Below are positions 39,890-48,159 of a stretch of 64,000 nucleotides of DNA, piece by piece. Made by a program: the position numbers and the translations under genes. Below the pieces are notes generated by a model. That model worked only from the letters and a program-made list of their open reading frames with translations, was not told the DNA's origin and ran no database searches. Position 1 is the stretch's first letter. The number at the start of each line of letters is the position of its first letter. Source of the stretch: Paucibacter sp. DJ2R-2 (GTDB lineage Bacteria > Pseudomonadota > Gammaproteobacteria > Burkholderiales > Burkholderiaceae_C); contig NZ_JAJIRT010000004.1 in assembly GCF_025717675.1 (NCBI RefSeq), forward strand, positions 248,001 to 312,000. The letters are read 5' to 3'.

Positions 39890-41968
39890 ATGACATCGTC
39901 TGTTTCTGCTTCTGTTTCTACGGTTCGCGCATTCGGTCCCTCCTTGCTGACCCTGGCCAGTCTGGCCCTGGCCGCCACCTTGTCCCAGAACGCCATCGCG
40001 GCGGCTGCAGTCAAGGCCAGTGTTGAAACGCCGCTGATTGCGCGCTCCGCCCTGTTCGGCAACCCCGTCAAGAGCGGCGCCCAGCTGAGTCCGGACGGCC
40101 AATGGCTGTCCTGGATGGCGCCTGTCAATGGCGTGATGAATGTCTGGGTGGCGCCGGCCGACAAGCCCGAGGCGGCGAAGTCCATCACCGAATCCAAGGA
40201 CCGCCCGATCCCCGGCCATTTCTGGTCGGGCAACAGCCAGCAGGTGCTGTTCGTCAAGGACAACGCCGGCGACGAGAACTTCCACCTCTACGGCGTGGAC
40301 ATCAAGACCGGCGCACAGCGTGACTACACGCCCTTCGACAAGGTGCGCGTGCGCCCCACTGGCTTCTCGACCCGGCGAGTCGATGAGATCCTGGTCGGCA
40401 TCAACAACCGCGACCCACGCTGGCACGATGTGCACCTGCTCAACCTCAAGACCGGTGAGCTGAAGCTGGTCATGCAGGCGGATGGTTATGCCGGCTTCCA
40501 GGCCGACAACGATCTGAACCTGCGCCTGGCCCTGCGCCCCAACGCCGCCGGCGGCATGGACTTCTTCAAGGTGCAAGACGGCAAGGTCGAAGACAAGCCC
40601 TATCTGAGCACCAATCTGGAAAACAGCAGCACCTCGCCCCTGGGCTTCACCCATGACGGCAAGACCCTGTACTGGATGGACTCCCGCGAGAGCGACACCA
40701 CCGCCGTGATCGCCGAGGACGTGGCCAGCGGCAAGCGCACCGTGCTGGCGCAGGACGCCCGCGCCGACCTCGGCGATACCTTGCGTGACCCGGCCAGCGG
40801 CGTGGTGCAGGCCTATGCCGTCGAGTACCTGAACAGTGAGTGGAAGTTCCTGGACAAAGCGCTCAAAGCCGACTTTGACTGGCTGCAAAAGCAGCTGGGC
40901 AAGGGCGAGGTCTATGTCGCCAGCCGCACCCGCAATGACGACAAATGGATCGTCGGCATCGACCCGGTGTCGAAGGTCGCCGCCACTTACCTCTACGACC
41001 GCAAGGCCAAGAAGCTGCAGGCGCTCTACGTCGCCCGCCCGGAGCTGCAGGGCGCGCCCCTGGTGGACATGCACGGCGTGGAGATCAAAGCCCGCGACGG
41101 CCTGATCCTGCCCAGCTACCTGACCCTGCCCAAGGACGCCGACAAGAACGGCGACGGCAAGGCCGACAAGCCGGTGCCCATGGTGTTGTTCGTGCACGGC
41201 GGCCCCTGGGCCCGTGATGGACATGGCTACAACGGCTACCACCAGTGGCTGGCCAACCGTGGCTATGCCGTGCTGGCGGTCAACTTCCGCGCCTCAACGG
41301 GCTTTGGCAAGAAATTCCTCAATGCCGGCAACAAGCAATGGGGCCTGGCCATGCACAACGATCTGCTGGACGCTGTGGACTGGGCGGTCAAGCAAGGCGT
41401 GACGACCAAGGACAAGGTCGCCATCATGGGCGGCAGTTATGGCGGCTACGCGGCCCTGGCCGGCGTTGCCTTCACCCCCACCACCTTTGCCTGCGCCGTG
41501 GACATCGTCGGCCCCTCCAACCTGGAAACTCTGCTCAGCACCATCCCGCCCTACTGGGAAGCCGGCCGCAAGCAGATGTACAGCCGCATGGGTGACCCGA
41601 CCACCGAGGAAGGCAAGGCCATCCTGCGCGCCGCCTCGCCGCTCTACAAGGCCGACCAGATCGTTCGCCCCCTGCTGATCGGCCAAGGTGCCAACGATCC
41701 GCGCGTCAAGCAAGCCGAAAGCGACCAGATCGTCCAGGCCATGCAAGCCAAGAAGATCCCGGTCACCTACGTGCTCTACCCCGACGAAGGCCACGGCTTC
41801 AACAAGCCCAACAACCGCATCGGCTTCAACGCCGTGGCCGAGGCTTTCCTGGGCCAATGCCTGGGTGGCCGTGTCGAGCCCCTGGGCGAGACCGTGCGCC
41901 AGTCCACCGCGCAAGTCGTGACCGGTGCGGAGCATGTGCCGGGTCTGGAGGCGGCCGCGAAGAAGTAG
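39890..41968 (+). CDS. S9 family prolyl oligopeptidase-like peptidase
   Basis: This 692-residue exported serine peptidase has a signal peptide at about residues 1-36, then a beta-propeller domain (S-P-D-G-Q-W-L-S-W-M repeats), then an alpha/beta hydrolase domain. The catalytic triad is visible: S516 in G-G-S-Y-G-G-Y, D603 in G-A-N-D-P-R-V and H635 in D-E-G-H-G-F. H-G-G-P-W forms the oxyanion loop. It resembles dipeptidyl/acylaminoacyl peptidases of family S9C. ATG 39890 is preceded by GAGG five bases upstream; GTG 39884 is less likely. It converges with the urease operon across a long inverted repeat. Confidence 0.93.
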   Translation: MTSSVSASVSTVRAFGPSLLTLASLALAATLSQNAIAAAAVKASVETPLIARSALFGNPVKSGAQLSPDGQWLSWMAPVNGVMNVWVAPADKPEAAKSITESKDRPIPGHFWSGNSQQVLFVKDNAGDENFHLYGVDIKTGAQRDYTPFDKVRVRPTGFSTRRVDEILVGINNRDPRWHDVHLLNLKTGELKLVMQADGYAGFQADNDLNLRLALRPNAAGGMDFFKVQDGKVEDKPYLSTNLENSSTSPLGFTHDGKTLYWMDSRESDTTAVIAEDVASGKRTVLAQDARADLGDTLRDPASGVVQAYAVEYLNSEWKFLDKALKADFDWLQKQLGKGEVYVASRTRNDDKWIVGIDPVSKVAATYLYDRKAKKLQALYVARPELQGAPLVDMHGVEIKARDGLILPSYLTLPKDADKNGDGKADKPVPMVLFVHGGPWARDGHGYNGYHQWLANRGYAVLAVNFRASTGFGKKFLNAGNKQWGLAMHNDLLDAVDWAVKQGVTTKDKVAIMGGSYGGYAALAGVAFTPTTFACAVDIVGPSNLETLLSTIPPYWEAGRKQMYSRMGDPTTEEGKAILRAASPLYKADQIVRPLLIGQGANDPRVKQAESDQIVQAMQAKKIPVTYVLYPDEGHGFNKPNNRIGFNAVAEAFLGQCLGGRVEPLGETVRQSTAQVVTGAEHVPGLEAAAKK

Positions 41969-42707
41969 ACCGCTGAACCGCTGGCTCACTCATCGCCCGA
42001 TCCTGGGCGGTGATCTGCGCCCTGGAGTCTGTCATGGCTCTGGGGCGCTTTTCTTTGCCGGGACGGCGAGAACCACCTGGGCCCAGTGGCGGGGAGCAGA
42101 ACCCTGCGGTCGACCCGTGTGCGGATCGCTCACGCTGCGGTGGCTCGTCCCGCCGCCGGGCTCATGGTTCGCGGGTCGGCTCTGTGAGCCGACTCCCCTC
42201 GGTGCTCACTGCGCGGCTCAGCGGCGCCAAACTCCCTCCGTTCGCTGCGCTCACTGTGGTCAAACAGTGGCGCCGAGTCAGAACTTGAAGCGCGTGAGTA
42301 CACGCGCCTGAGCCGCTCCGCTGCGCCCTCGGCCGCGCACAAATCGCTCGTCGGCGGGCCGAGCCACCTTCGGATGTGGCGCGCTCCACCGTTGATGGGG
42401 CACATCGCCCGCGATGCAAGCGCCCTGCAGCCCGGGCCGCTGCCGGGCGATTTGTGCAGGGCCGAGCAGCACAGTGCCTCGGGGCGCGCGCGTACCCGCG
42501 CGCTTCAAGCTCTGACTTGTCGCGTCTGTCTGAACGAAGCGAACGCAGGGAGCGGAGTGAGTTATGCGCCAGCCCCGAGGCGCGAGCAGCGCAGGGAAGT
42601 CGGCCCGGCAGGGCCGACCCCGTAACCATGAGCCCGGTGGCGGCGCGGGCTGCAGGGCCTCACGAGAACGACCCAAAGCTTGTTTCGTACCGAATATGTG
42701 CCCTCGC
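41969..42707. other. Convergent intergenic region, 739 bp
   Basis: This lies between the 3' ends of the S9 peptidase and ureG. Apart from the long inverted repeat (42158-42635) I see only a short CGCCC/GGGCG hairpin near 41996-42011 that could help end peptidase transcription. Open frames in both directions across this region are Arg/Ala/Ser-rich and not protein-like. Confidence 0.5.
42158..42635. repeat. Long imperfect inverted repeat (two arms of about 190 nt)
   Basis: The left arm 42158-42347 and right arm 42447-42635 are inverted copies. Both outer ends read GGGCTCATGGTT (right arm as its complement), the middle shares CTGCGTTCGC/CTCCGTTCGC and GTCAGA.CTTGAAGCGCG, and the inner ends share CTCGGCC...CACAAATCGC. 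The 99-nt spacer is partly self-complementary too, so pairing may extend inward. No coding sequence is credible. This is probably a pair of inverted copies of a dispersed repeat and could form a cruciform or a long RNA hairpin from either strand. Confidence 0.7.
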
Positions 42708-43382
42708 TCAGCCGCCAGACCCCAACATCCCCCGCTCCTCGATGAAACGCACCACCTCGGCCACGCCGGCCAGGGTCTTGAGGTTGCTCATCACGAAGGG
42801 CTTGCTGGCGCCGCGCATGCGGCGGGTGTCGGCTTCCATGATCTCGAGATTGGCGCCGACATGCGGGGCCAGGTCGGTTTTGTTGATGACGAAGAGATCG
42901 CTCTTGGTGATGCCCGGGCCGCCCTTGCGCGGGATTTTTTCGCCAGCGGCGACGTCGATGACGTAGATGGTCAGGTCGCTCAACTCGGGGCTGAAGGTGG
43001 CGGCCAGGTTGTCACCGCCCGATTCGACGAAAACCACATCGGCATCGGGGAACTGCGCCAGCATGCGGTCGATCGCCTCCAGATTGATGGAGCAGTCTTC
43101 GCGGATGGCGGTGTGCGGGCAGCCGCCGGTCTCCACGCCCAGGATGCGCTCGGCCGGCAGGGCGCCGCTGATGGTCAGCAGGCGCTGGTCTTCCTTGGTG
43201 TAGATGTCGTTGGTGATGGCCACCAAGTCCCAGCGCTCGCGCATGGCCTTGCACAGCATCTCCAGCAAGGTGGTCTTGCCCGAACCGACCGGGCCGCCGA
43301 TGCCCACGCGCAGGGGCGGCAGGCGCTTGCTGCGACCGGGAATGTGGTGCAGCGGGGTCAGGTGCGAGGTGCTTGGATTCAT
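42708..43382 (-). CDS. ureG: Urease accessory GTPase UreG
   Basis: This 224-residue SIMIBI-class GTPase has P-loop [10 protein letters not shown], the metal-binding C-P-H motif ([11 protein letters not shown]), V-F-V-E-S-G-G-D-N, and base-specificity motif I-N-K-T-D-L-A-P. It binds nickel with UreE and drives its delivery to UreABC in complex with UreF and UreD. The N-terminal extension M-N-P-S-T-S-H... precedes the core. The ATG overlaps the ureF stop by four bases (ATGA). Last gene of the urease operon. Confidence 0.96.
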   Translation of the reverse strand: MNPSTSHLTPLHHIPGRSKRLPPLRVGIGGPVGSGKTTLLEMLCKAMRERWDLVAITNDIYTKEDQRLLTISGALPAERILGVETGGCPHTAIREDCSINLEAIDRMLAQFPDADVVFVESGGDNLAATFSPELSDLTIYVIDVAAGEKIPRKGGPGITKSDLFVINKTDLAPHVGANLEIMEADTRRMRGASKPFVMSNLKTLAGVAEVVRFIEERGMLGSGG

Positions 43383-44053
43383 GATCGGAACAGGCGGGAG
43401 TACTGGGTTTCGTGGCGGGCCGAGAGAATCGCCAGCATGGGAGAAAAAGCCTGACGCCGAGATCCATCGGTGGTGATCGCCTCGGCCACCGCCGCGGGAA
43501 TCTCGGCGGCCAGGCGGGCCAGGATGCGCTGACCGGCGCTCTGCCCCAGCGGCACCGACTTGATGGCTGCGCCGACCATGGCCTCGGACCAGGCGAAGGC
43601 GTAGGCCAGCAGCGCATCCTCGGGCGCGGCCTCGCTGGCCGCCAGAGCCAGGGCCATCACCAGCGGGTAGCAGGGCTGACCCAAAGCCTGGCACTGGGCG
43701 ATCTGCGCCGGGGTGGCGGTGTCGTGGTTGCGCAGCCAGTCCAGCAGCGAACGGCCCATCTGCTCGGACTGCAGGCGCAGCTCGGCGCTCTCGCGGGTCT
43801 GCAGCAGCCAATCGTTCAGGCGGCGCAAAGTGGCCAGGTCGTCTTCGCGCCAGGCGCGCAAGGCCTGGGCCGCCAATGACAGGTCGCCGCGCGCCTGGCT
43901 CAGGCGCAGCTGCTGCGAGAGCCAGTGGGCGGTGCTGGCTTCGTCATGCACCCAGCCATGGGCCACGGCCGATTCGATGCCCTCGGAATAGGAGAAGCCG
44001 CCGATCGGCAATGCCGGCGAGGCCAGCCAAAGCAGTTGCAGCAGGGCGCTCAT
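43379..44053 (-). CDS. ureF: Urease accessory protein UreF
   Basis: This 224-residue all-helical accessory protein has the family start [21 protein letters not shown] and the C-terminal region [16 protein letters not shown]. UreF acts in the UreD-UreF-UreG complex that inserts nickel and CO2 into apo-urease. It overlaps both ureE (upstream) and ureG (downstream) by ATGA, so the three are translationally coupled. Confidence 0.95.
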   Translation of the reverse strand: MSALLQLLWLASPALPIGGFSYSEGIESAVAHGWVHDEASTAHWLSQQLRLSQARGDLSLAAQALRAWREDDLATLRRLNDWLLQTRESAELRLQSEQMGRSLLDWLRNHDTATPAQIAQCQALGQPCYPLVMALALAASEAAPEDALLAYAFAWSEAMVGAAIKSVPLGQSAGQRILARLAAEIPAAVAEAITTDGSRRQAFSPMLAILSARHETQYSRLFRS

Positions 44054-44601
44054 GGATGATCGTGATGATGATGGTGAGGGTGGTGAGCATGAACATGGTC
44101 GTGCCCATGGTCATGGCTGTGCCCATGCGCCGCCGTATAAGCCCCGCCCTCCGGCTCGAAGGGCGCGTCCAGCGCCTGCACCTGCAGATGCGGCTGGGCG
44201 CGCAGCATGTCGGCCAGCACATGGTCGGGCTCGATCTGCAAATAGCCGGGCTGCAACTCGATGGGCACATGGCGGTTGCCCAGGTGGTAGGCCGCGCGGA
44301 TCAGGTCAAAGGGCGAACCGTGCTCCGCGCAAGCGCTGATGCGCAGCAGCGCCTGGGGCGCCGCCTCGACGCGGATCAGGCTGCCATCCTCGGCCAGCAA
44401 CACATCGCCGCCGCGCAGCTGGCTGCCGCGCGGCAGGAACACACCCAAGGCCCGGCCGCTGGAGTCCTCGGCCTGAAAGCGGCTCTTCTGCCGCGTGTCC
44501 CAGTCCAAGCTGAGGCTGGCCGCACGGCGCAGCAGCGCTGGTGCCAGTCCCTGGCCTTGCGGGATCAGGCGGGCCACTTGCAAGTGCGCTGCGGCGCTCA
44601 T
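44050..44601 (-). CDS. ureE: Urease accessory metallochaperone UreE
   Basis: This 183-residue nickel chaperone has an N-terminal peptide-binding domain and a C-terminal metal-binding domain ([10 protein letters not shown], including the conserved interface histidine). The C-terminus is a long His-rich tail (about 15 His in the last 27 residues) that stores or buffers nickel. The start overlaps the stop of the preceding GNAT gene by ATGA. The low-complexity tail is encoded by CAT/CAC repeats near 44055-44130. Confidence 0.94.
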   Translation of the reverse strand: MSAAAHLQVARLIPQGQGLAPALLRRAASLSLDWDTRQKSRFQAEDSSGRALGVFLPRGSQLRGGDVLLAEDGSLIRVEAAPQALLRISACAEHGSPFDLIRAAYHLGNRHVPIELQPGYLQIEPDHVLADMLRAQPHLQVQALDAPFEPEGGAYTAAHGHSHDHGHDHVHAHHPHHHHHDHP

Positions 44602-45086
44602 GCCAGCACCAAGGTCATATAGCAGCTGTGGGGGTCGAGCTGGTAGCGGCCGAAGGGCTCGCAGACGATAAAACCCTCGCTGGCATAGAGCTGGTGGGCC
44701 GGCTCGAAAAAAGCCTGCGTGCCGGTTTCCAAGCTCAAGCGGCGATAGCCGCGCTGACGAGCCTCGGCCAACACATGGCGCAGCATGCGTCGCGCCAGGC
44801 CGCGGCCACGCAGCGCGGCGGCGGTGCGCATGGATTTCAGTTCAGCGTGCTCCTCATCCATGCGCTTGATCGCGGCGGTGGCAGCCAGAATCGGGCCCGC
44901 CGGCTCGTTCAACCACGCCGTCCAGAAGGCGATGTCCGGCTGGCGCAGCTTGTTCATGTCCAGCGCATGCACGCTCTCCGGCGGCGAGGTGGCGCGCATG
45001 TCTTGAAGATGCTCTTCCATGAAGGCGGCAATGCGCGGGTCGCTGAGGTCATCGAGGCGGATCAGCAGGTCGGTTTCGGTGGGCAT
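44598..45086 (-). CDS. GNAT family N-acetyltransferase within the urease operon
   Basis: This 162-residue protein has the GNAT acetyl-CoA motif A: E-L-K-S-M-R-T then R-G-R-G-L-A-R-R-M-L, followed by G-Y-R-R-L-S-L-E-T-G and Y-A-S-E-G-F. The A-E-L-K-S-M-R pattern is typical of a small bacterial subgroup. It begins 14 bases after the ureC stop and overlaps ureE by ATGA, so it is a true operon member. The acceptor is unknown and no link to urease maturation is established. Confidence 0.88.
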   Translation of the reverse strand: MPTETDLLIRLDDLSDPRIAAFMEEHLQDMRATSPPESVHALDMNKLRQPDIAFWTAWLNEPAGPILAATAAIKRMDEEHAELKSMRTAAALRGRGLARRMLRHVLAEARQRGYRRLSLETGTQAFFEPAHQLYASEGFIVCEPFGRYQLDPHSCYMTLVLA

Positions 45087-45100
45087 GGCAAGTGGGGGTA

Positions 45101-46831
45101 TCAGAACAAGAAATAGCGTTGGGTCATAGGCAGGCTCTGCGCCGGCTCGCAGCTGAGCAGCAGGCCGTCGGCGCGCACGGCATAGCTTTGCGCATCGACC
45201 TCCATGCGCGGCGCGTAATCGTTGTGAATCATGTCGCGCTTGCCCAGGCCGCGGATGCCGCGCACGGCGGACAGCGTCTTTTGCAAACCATAACGCTGGC
45301 CCACCCCGGCCGCCAGGCCGGCCTGCGACACAAAACTCAGCGAGCTGCGCGCCAGGGCGCCGCCGAAGGCCGCGAACATGGGCCGGTAGTGCACCGGCTG
45401 GGGCGTCGGGATGGAGGCATTGGGGTCGCCCATGGCGGCCAAGGCGATGCTGCCGCCCTTGAGGATGATGCTGGGCTTGACGCCGAAGAAGGCCGGTTTC
45501 CAGAGCACCAGATCGGCCCACTTGCCGACCTCGACGCTGCCCACCTCGTGGCTGATGCCATGCGCAATCGCCGGGTTGATGGCCAGCTTGGCCACATAAC
45601 GCTTGACCCGCGCGTTGTCATTGCCAGGCCCATCACCAGGCAAAGGCCCGCGCTGCACCTTCATCTTGTGCGCCGTCTGCCAGCAGCGCAGGATCACCTC
45701 GCCGACCCGGCCCATGGCCTGGGAGTCGGAGCTGAACATGCTGATGGCGCCCAGGTCGTGCAGGATGTCTTCGGCCGCAATGGTCTCGCGGCGGATGCGG
45801 CTTTCGGCAAAAGCCAGGTCCTCGGCAATCGCCGGGTCCAGGTGGTGGCAGACCATGAGCATGTCGACATGCTCGTCCAGGGTGTTGATGGTGTAGGGCC
45901 GAGTCGGGTTGGTGGAGCTAGGCAGCACATTCGCCTCGCCCACCACCTTGAGGATGTCGGGCGCATGGCCTCCGCCGGCCCCCTCGGTGTGGAAGGTGTG
46001 GATGGTGCGGCCTTTGAAAGCGGCCACCGTGTCCTCGACAAAGCCGCTCTCGTTGAGCGTGTCGGTGTGGATGGCGACTTGGGTGTCCGTGGCCTCGGCC
46101 ACGTTCAGGCAGTTGTCGATGGCGGCCGGCGTGGTGCCCCAGTCCTCGTGCAGCTTGAGGCCGATGGCGCCAGCCTCGATCTGCTCCTGCAGGGCCAGGG
46201 GCTGGCTGGCATTGCCCTTGCCGAGAAAGCCCAGGTTCATGGGAAACGCATCGGCCGCCTGCAGCATGCGCTCCAGATGCCAGGCACCGGGCGTGCAGGT
46301 GGTGGCCAGGGTGCCGGTGGCCGGGCCGGTGCCGCCGCCCAACATGGTGGTCACGCCGCTGGCCAGGGCTTCCTCGATCTGCTGCGGGCAGATGAAGTGG
46401 ATGTGGGTGTCCACCGCGCCGGCGGTGACGATCAGCCCTTCGCAGGCGATCACCTCAGTGCCGGGGCCGATGATGATGTCCACGCCGGGCTGGGTGTCGG
46501 GGTTGCCGGCCTTGCCGATGGCGACGATGCGGCTGTTCTTGAGGCCGATATCGGCCTTGATGATGCCCCAGTGGTCGAGGATCAGGGCGTTGGTCATGAC
46601 CGTGTCGACCGCGCCTCCGTCCTTCCCATCACCGCGGCCGCGCTGCGACTGCGCCATGCCGTCGCGGATCGTCTTGCCGCCGCCGAACTTGACCTCCTCG
46701 CCGTAGCCTCCCGCGCGCAGGGTCAGGTCTTGCTCGACCTCGATGATCAGTTCCGTGTCGGCCAGGCGCAGGCGGTCGCCCACGGTGGGGCCGTACATCT
46801 CGGCATAGGCGCGTCGTCCCAGCGTGGCCAT
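45101..46831 (-). CDS. ureC: Urease alpha (catalytic) subunit
   Basis: This 576-residue catalytic subunit hydrolyses urea to ammonia and carbamate. The nickel ligands are visible: H-x-H in V-D-T-H-I-H-F, the carbamylated lysine K226 in G-L-K-L-H-E-D-W-G, histidines in [13 protein letters not shown], and the flap/catalytic region M-V-C-H-H-L-D. The start ATG 46831 overlaps the ureB stop (TGATG); a GTG one codon upstream is possible. It has a small [10 protein letters not shown] insert near residue 65. Assembles with UreA and UreB. Confidence 0.97.
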   Translation of the reverse strand: MATLGRRAYAEMYGPTVGDRLRLADTELIIEVEQDLTLRAGGYGEEVKFGGGKTIRDGMAQSQRGRGDGKDGGAVDTVMTNALILDHWGIIKADIGLKNSRIVAIGKAGNPDTQPGVDIIIGPGTEVIACEGLIVTAGAVDTHIHFICPQQIEEALASGVTTMLGGGTGPATGTLATTCTPGAWHLERMLQAADAFPMNLGFLGKGNASQPLALQEQIEAGAIGLKLHEDWGTTPAAIDNCLNVAEATDTQVAIHTDTLNESGFVEDTVAAFKGRTIHTFHTEGAGGGHAPDILKVVGEANVLPSSTNPTRPYTINTLDEHVDMLMVCHHLDPAIAEDLAFAESRIRRETIAAEDILHDLGAISMFSSDSQAMGRVGEVILRCWQTAHKMKVQRGPLPGDGPGNDNARVKRYVAKLAINPAIAHGISHEVGSVEVGKWADLVLWKPAFFGVKPSIILKGGSIALAAMGDPNASIPTPQPVHYRPMFAAFGGALARSSLSFVSQAGLAAGVGQRYGLQKTLSAVRGIRGLGKRDMIHNDYAPRMEVDAQSYAVRADGLLLSCEPAQSLPMTQRYFLF

Positions 46832-47136
46832 CACAAGCTCCCTTGCACCAGGCCGCGAAAGCCGTGAACGATGCGCGCGCCGGCCAGGTCCACCAGCTCC
46901 ACGGTGCGCTGCTGGCCGGGCTCGAAGCGCACGGCCAGGCCGGAGCCGATGTTCAGCCGCATGCCGCGCGCCGCGGCGCGGTCGAACTGCAAGGCCGCAT
47001 TGGTTTCGGCGAAATGGTAGTGGGAGCCGACCTGGATGGGCCGGTCGCCCGCGTTCTGCACCACCAGGCTCAGCGTGCGCCGGCCGGGGTTGAGCAGGTG
47101 CTCGCCCTCGGGCGTGAACAGCTCGCCGGGAATCAT
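46831..47136 (-). CDS. ureB: Urease beta subunit
   Basis: This 101-residue structural subunit has the family start M-I-P-G-E and the hallmark [11 protein letters not shown] and [15 protein letters not shown]. It forms the (UreABC)3 trimer with UreA and UreC. Its start overlaps the HupE/UreJ stop by ATGA, and its stop overlaps the ureC start. Confidence 0.96.
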   Translation of the reverse strand: MIPGELFTPEGEHLLNPGRRTLSLVVQNAGDRPIQVGSHYHFAETNAALQFDRAAARGMRLNIGSGLAVRFEPGQQRTVELVDLAGARIVHGFRGLVQGSL

Positions 47137-47714
47137 GCGCCGACCACCCGGGTCATCAAGGCCAGGCCCAGCAGCGCAATGCCGCCACCCAGCACGCGGC
47201 TCAGCGGCAGGGCCCAGCGCGCCTGCGTGCGGCGCAGCCACAGGCCCAGGCCCAGGCCGGCCACATGGAGCAGCCAGGTCGCCAGCACCATGCCCAGCAA
47301 GGCCAGGCCGCCGTCCAGCTCAGCACCATGGGCCACGCCGTGGAAGCAGGCAAAGAAGCCCACCAGACCCATGGCCAAGGCTGGCGCCAGTGCGCGCCGG
47401 GTGGCGGCGAGCAGGCCCAGGGCCAGCACCGAGGCGGCGATCATGGGCTCGACGGCCGGCAGCTCCAGGCCGCTCAAGCCCAGCAGCGCACCGACCAGCA
47501 GCAGCACGGCAAAGGCCAGCGGCGCCTGCCAGGGCCGACGCAGGGCCAGGCCGCTCCACAAGCCCACGGTCAGCATGGCCGCCAGGTGATCGGCCCCGCT
47601 CAAGGGGTGGAAGAAGCCGGTGATGAAGTCATGGCCGTGGGCGGCATCGCCGGTGTGCGACACGGCCACCAGGGGCAGCAAACCAGCGAGGGCGGAGACG
47701 AGAGCGCGTTTCAT
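47133..47714 (-). CDS. HupE/UreJ family nickel transporter
   Basis: This 193-residue membrane protein has an N-terminal signal or first helix, then [18 protein letters not shown], the histidine-rich motif of HupE/UreJ, and five or six further helices including C-F-H-G-V-A-H-G. It likely brings nickel across the inner membrane for urease. Insertion between ureA and ureB is a known arrangement in Burkholderiales. The gap after ureA is 44 bases, and it overlaps ureB by four. Confidence 0.9.
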   Translation of the reverse strand: MKRALVSALAGLLPLVAVSHTGDAAHGHDFITGFFHPLSGADHLAAMLTVGLWSGLALRRPWQAPLAFAVLLLVGALLGLSGLELPAVEPMIAASVLALGLLAATRRALAPALAMGLVGFFACFHGVAHGAELDGGLALLGMVLATWLLHVAGLGLGLWLRRTQARWALPLSRVLGGGIALLGLALMTRVVGA

Positions 47715-47758
47715 GAGGGCGGATTCCTGTCGGTGTCGTGGAAATGGATGAGGGGCGA

Positions 47759-48061
47759 TCAAACAATCGGTTGGTGGACCGTGACCAATTTGCTGCCATC
47801 CGGGAAGGTCGCTTCCACCTGGATGTCGGGAATCATCTCGGCCACGCCGTCCATCACATCGGCGCGGCCGAGCAGTTCACGGCCCTCGCTCATCAGTTGG
47901 GCGACGGTCTTGCCGTCGCGGGCGCCCTCCATCACGGCGGCGCTGATGAAGGCCACGGCCTCGGGATAGTTGAGCTTGAGCCCGCGGGCGCGCCGGCGTT
48001 CGGCCAGCAGGGCGGCGGTGAAGATCAACAGCTTGTCCTTCTCTCTCGGCGTCAGTTCCAT
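47759..48061 (-). CDS. ureA: Urease gamma subunit
   Basis: This 100-residue structural subunit begins [12 protein letters not shown] and contains L-K-L-N-Y-P-E-A and [14 protein letters not shown], typical of UreA. Start ATG 48061 has AGCAGGA upstream; the frame extends 12 codons further but the family start is clear. It is the first gene of the operon here. The usual first gene, ureD, is not found between it and the divergent kinase. Confidence 0.96.
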   Translation of the reverse strand: MELTPREKDKLLIFTAALLAERRRARGLKLNYPEAVAFISAAVMEGARDGKTVAQLMSEGRELLGRADVMDGVAEMIPDIQVEATFPDGSKLVTVHQPIV

Positions 48062-48092
48062 GGTGTCCTGCTCGGGTGTTGCGAGGGCTGTT

Positions 48093-48107
48093 TGCAAGTC
48101 CCGTGCC
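48093..48107 (-). promoter_or_regulatory. Sigma-54 (-24/-12) promoter of the urease operon
   Basis: On the minus strand the sequence C-GGCACG-GGAC-TTGCA matches the sigma-54 consensus TGGCACG-N4-TTGCW at all but the first base. The invariant GG and GC are separated by ten bases. The implied transcription start near 48083 leaves a leader of about 20 bases with AGCAGGA before the ureA ATG. Sigma-54 control of urease (via NtrC) is common under nitrogen limitation. I did not identify an enhancer site. Confidence 0.7.
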
Positions 48108-48131
48108 GACTTGGAGACCGCAGCGCGCAGG

Positions 48132-48147
48132 CGGCACGAAACCTGCT
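48132..48147 (+). promoter_or_regulatory. Possible divergent sigma-54 promoter for the permease-kinase gene
   Basis: GGCACG-AAAC-CTGCT has GG-N10-GC spacing and one mismatch in the -12 block. It faces away from the urease promoter, with the two -24 elements 25 bases apart. The implied start is about two bases before the ATG at 48160, which would give a leaderless transcript, so this is tentative. Confidence 0.3.
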
Positions 48148-48159
48148 CGCAGTTCGCCC

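Noticed and set aside
42162-42676. Open frames within the long inverted repeat (Arg/Ser-rich on both strands)
   Set aside because: They lie entirely in the repeat arms, have repetitive L-R-S-L-R-S composition and no ribosome binding site.
44055-44130. Repetitive CAT/CAC-rich stretch resembling a microsatellite
   Set aside because: It encodes the functional His-rich nickel-binding tail of UreE, in frame, so it is a coding feature.
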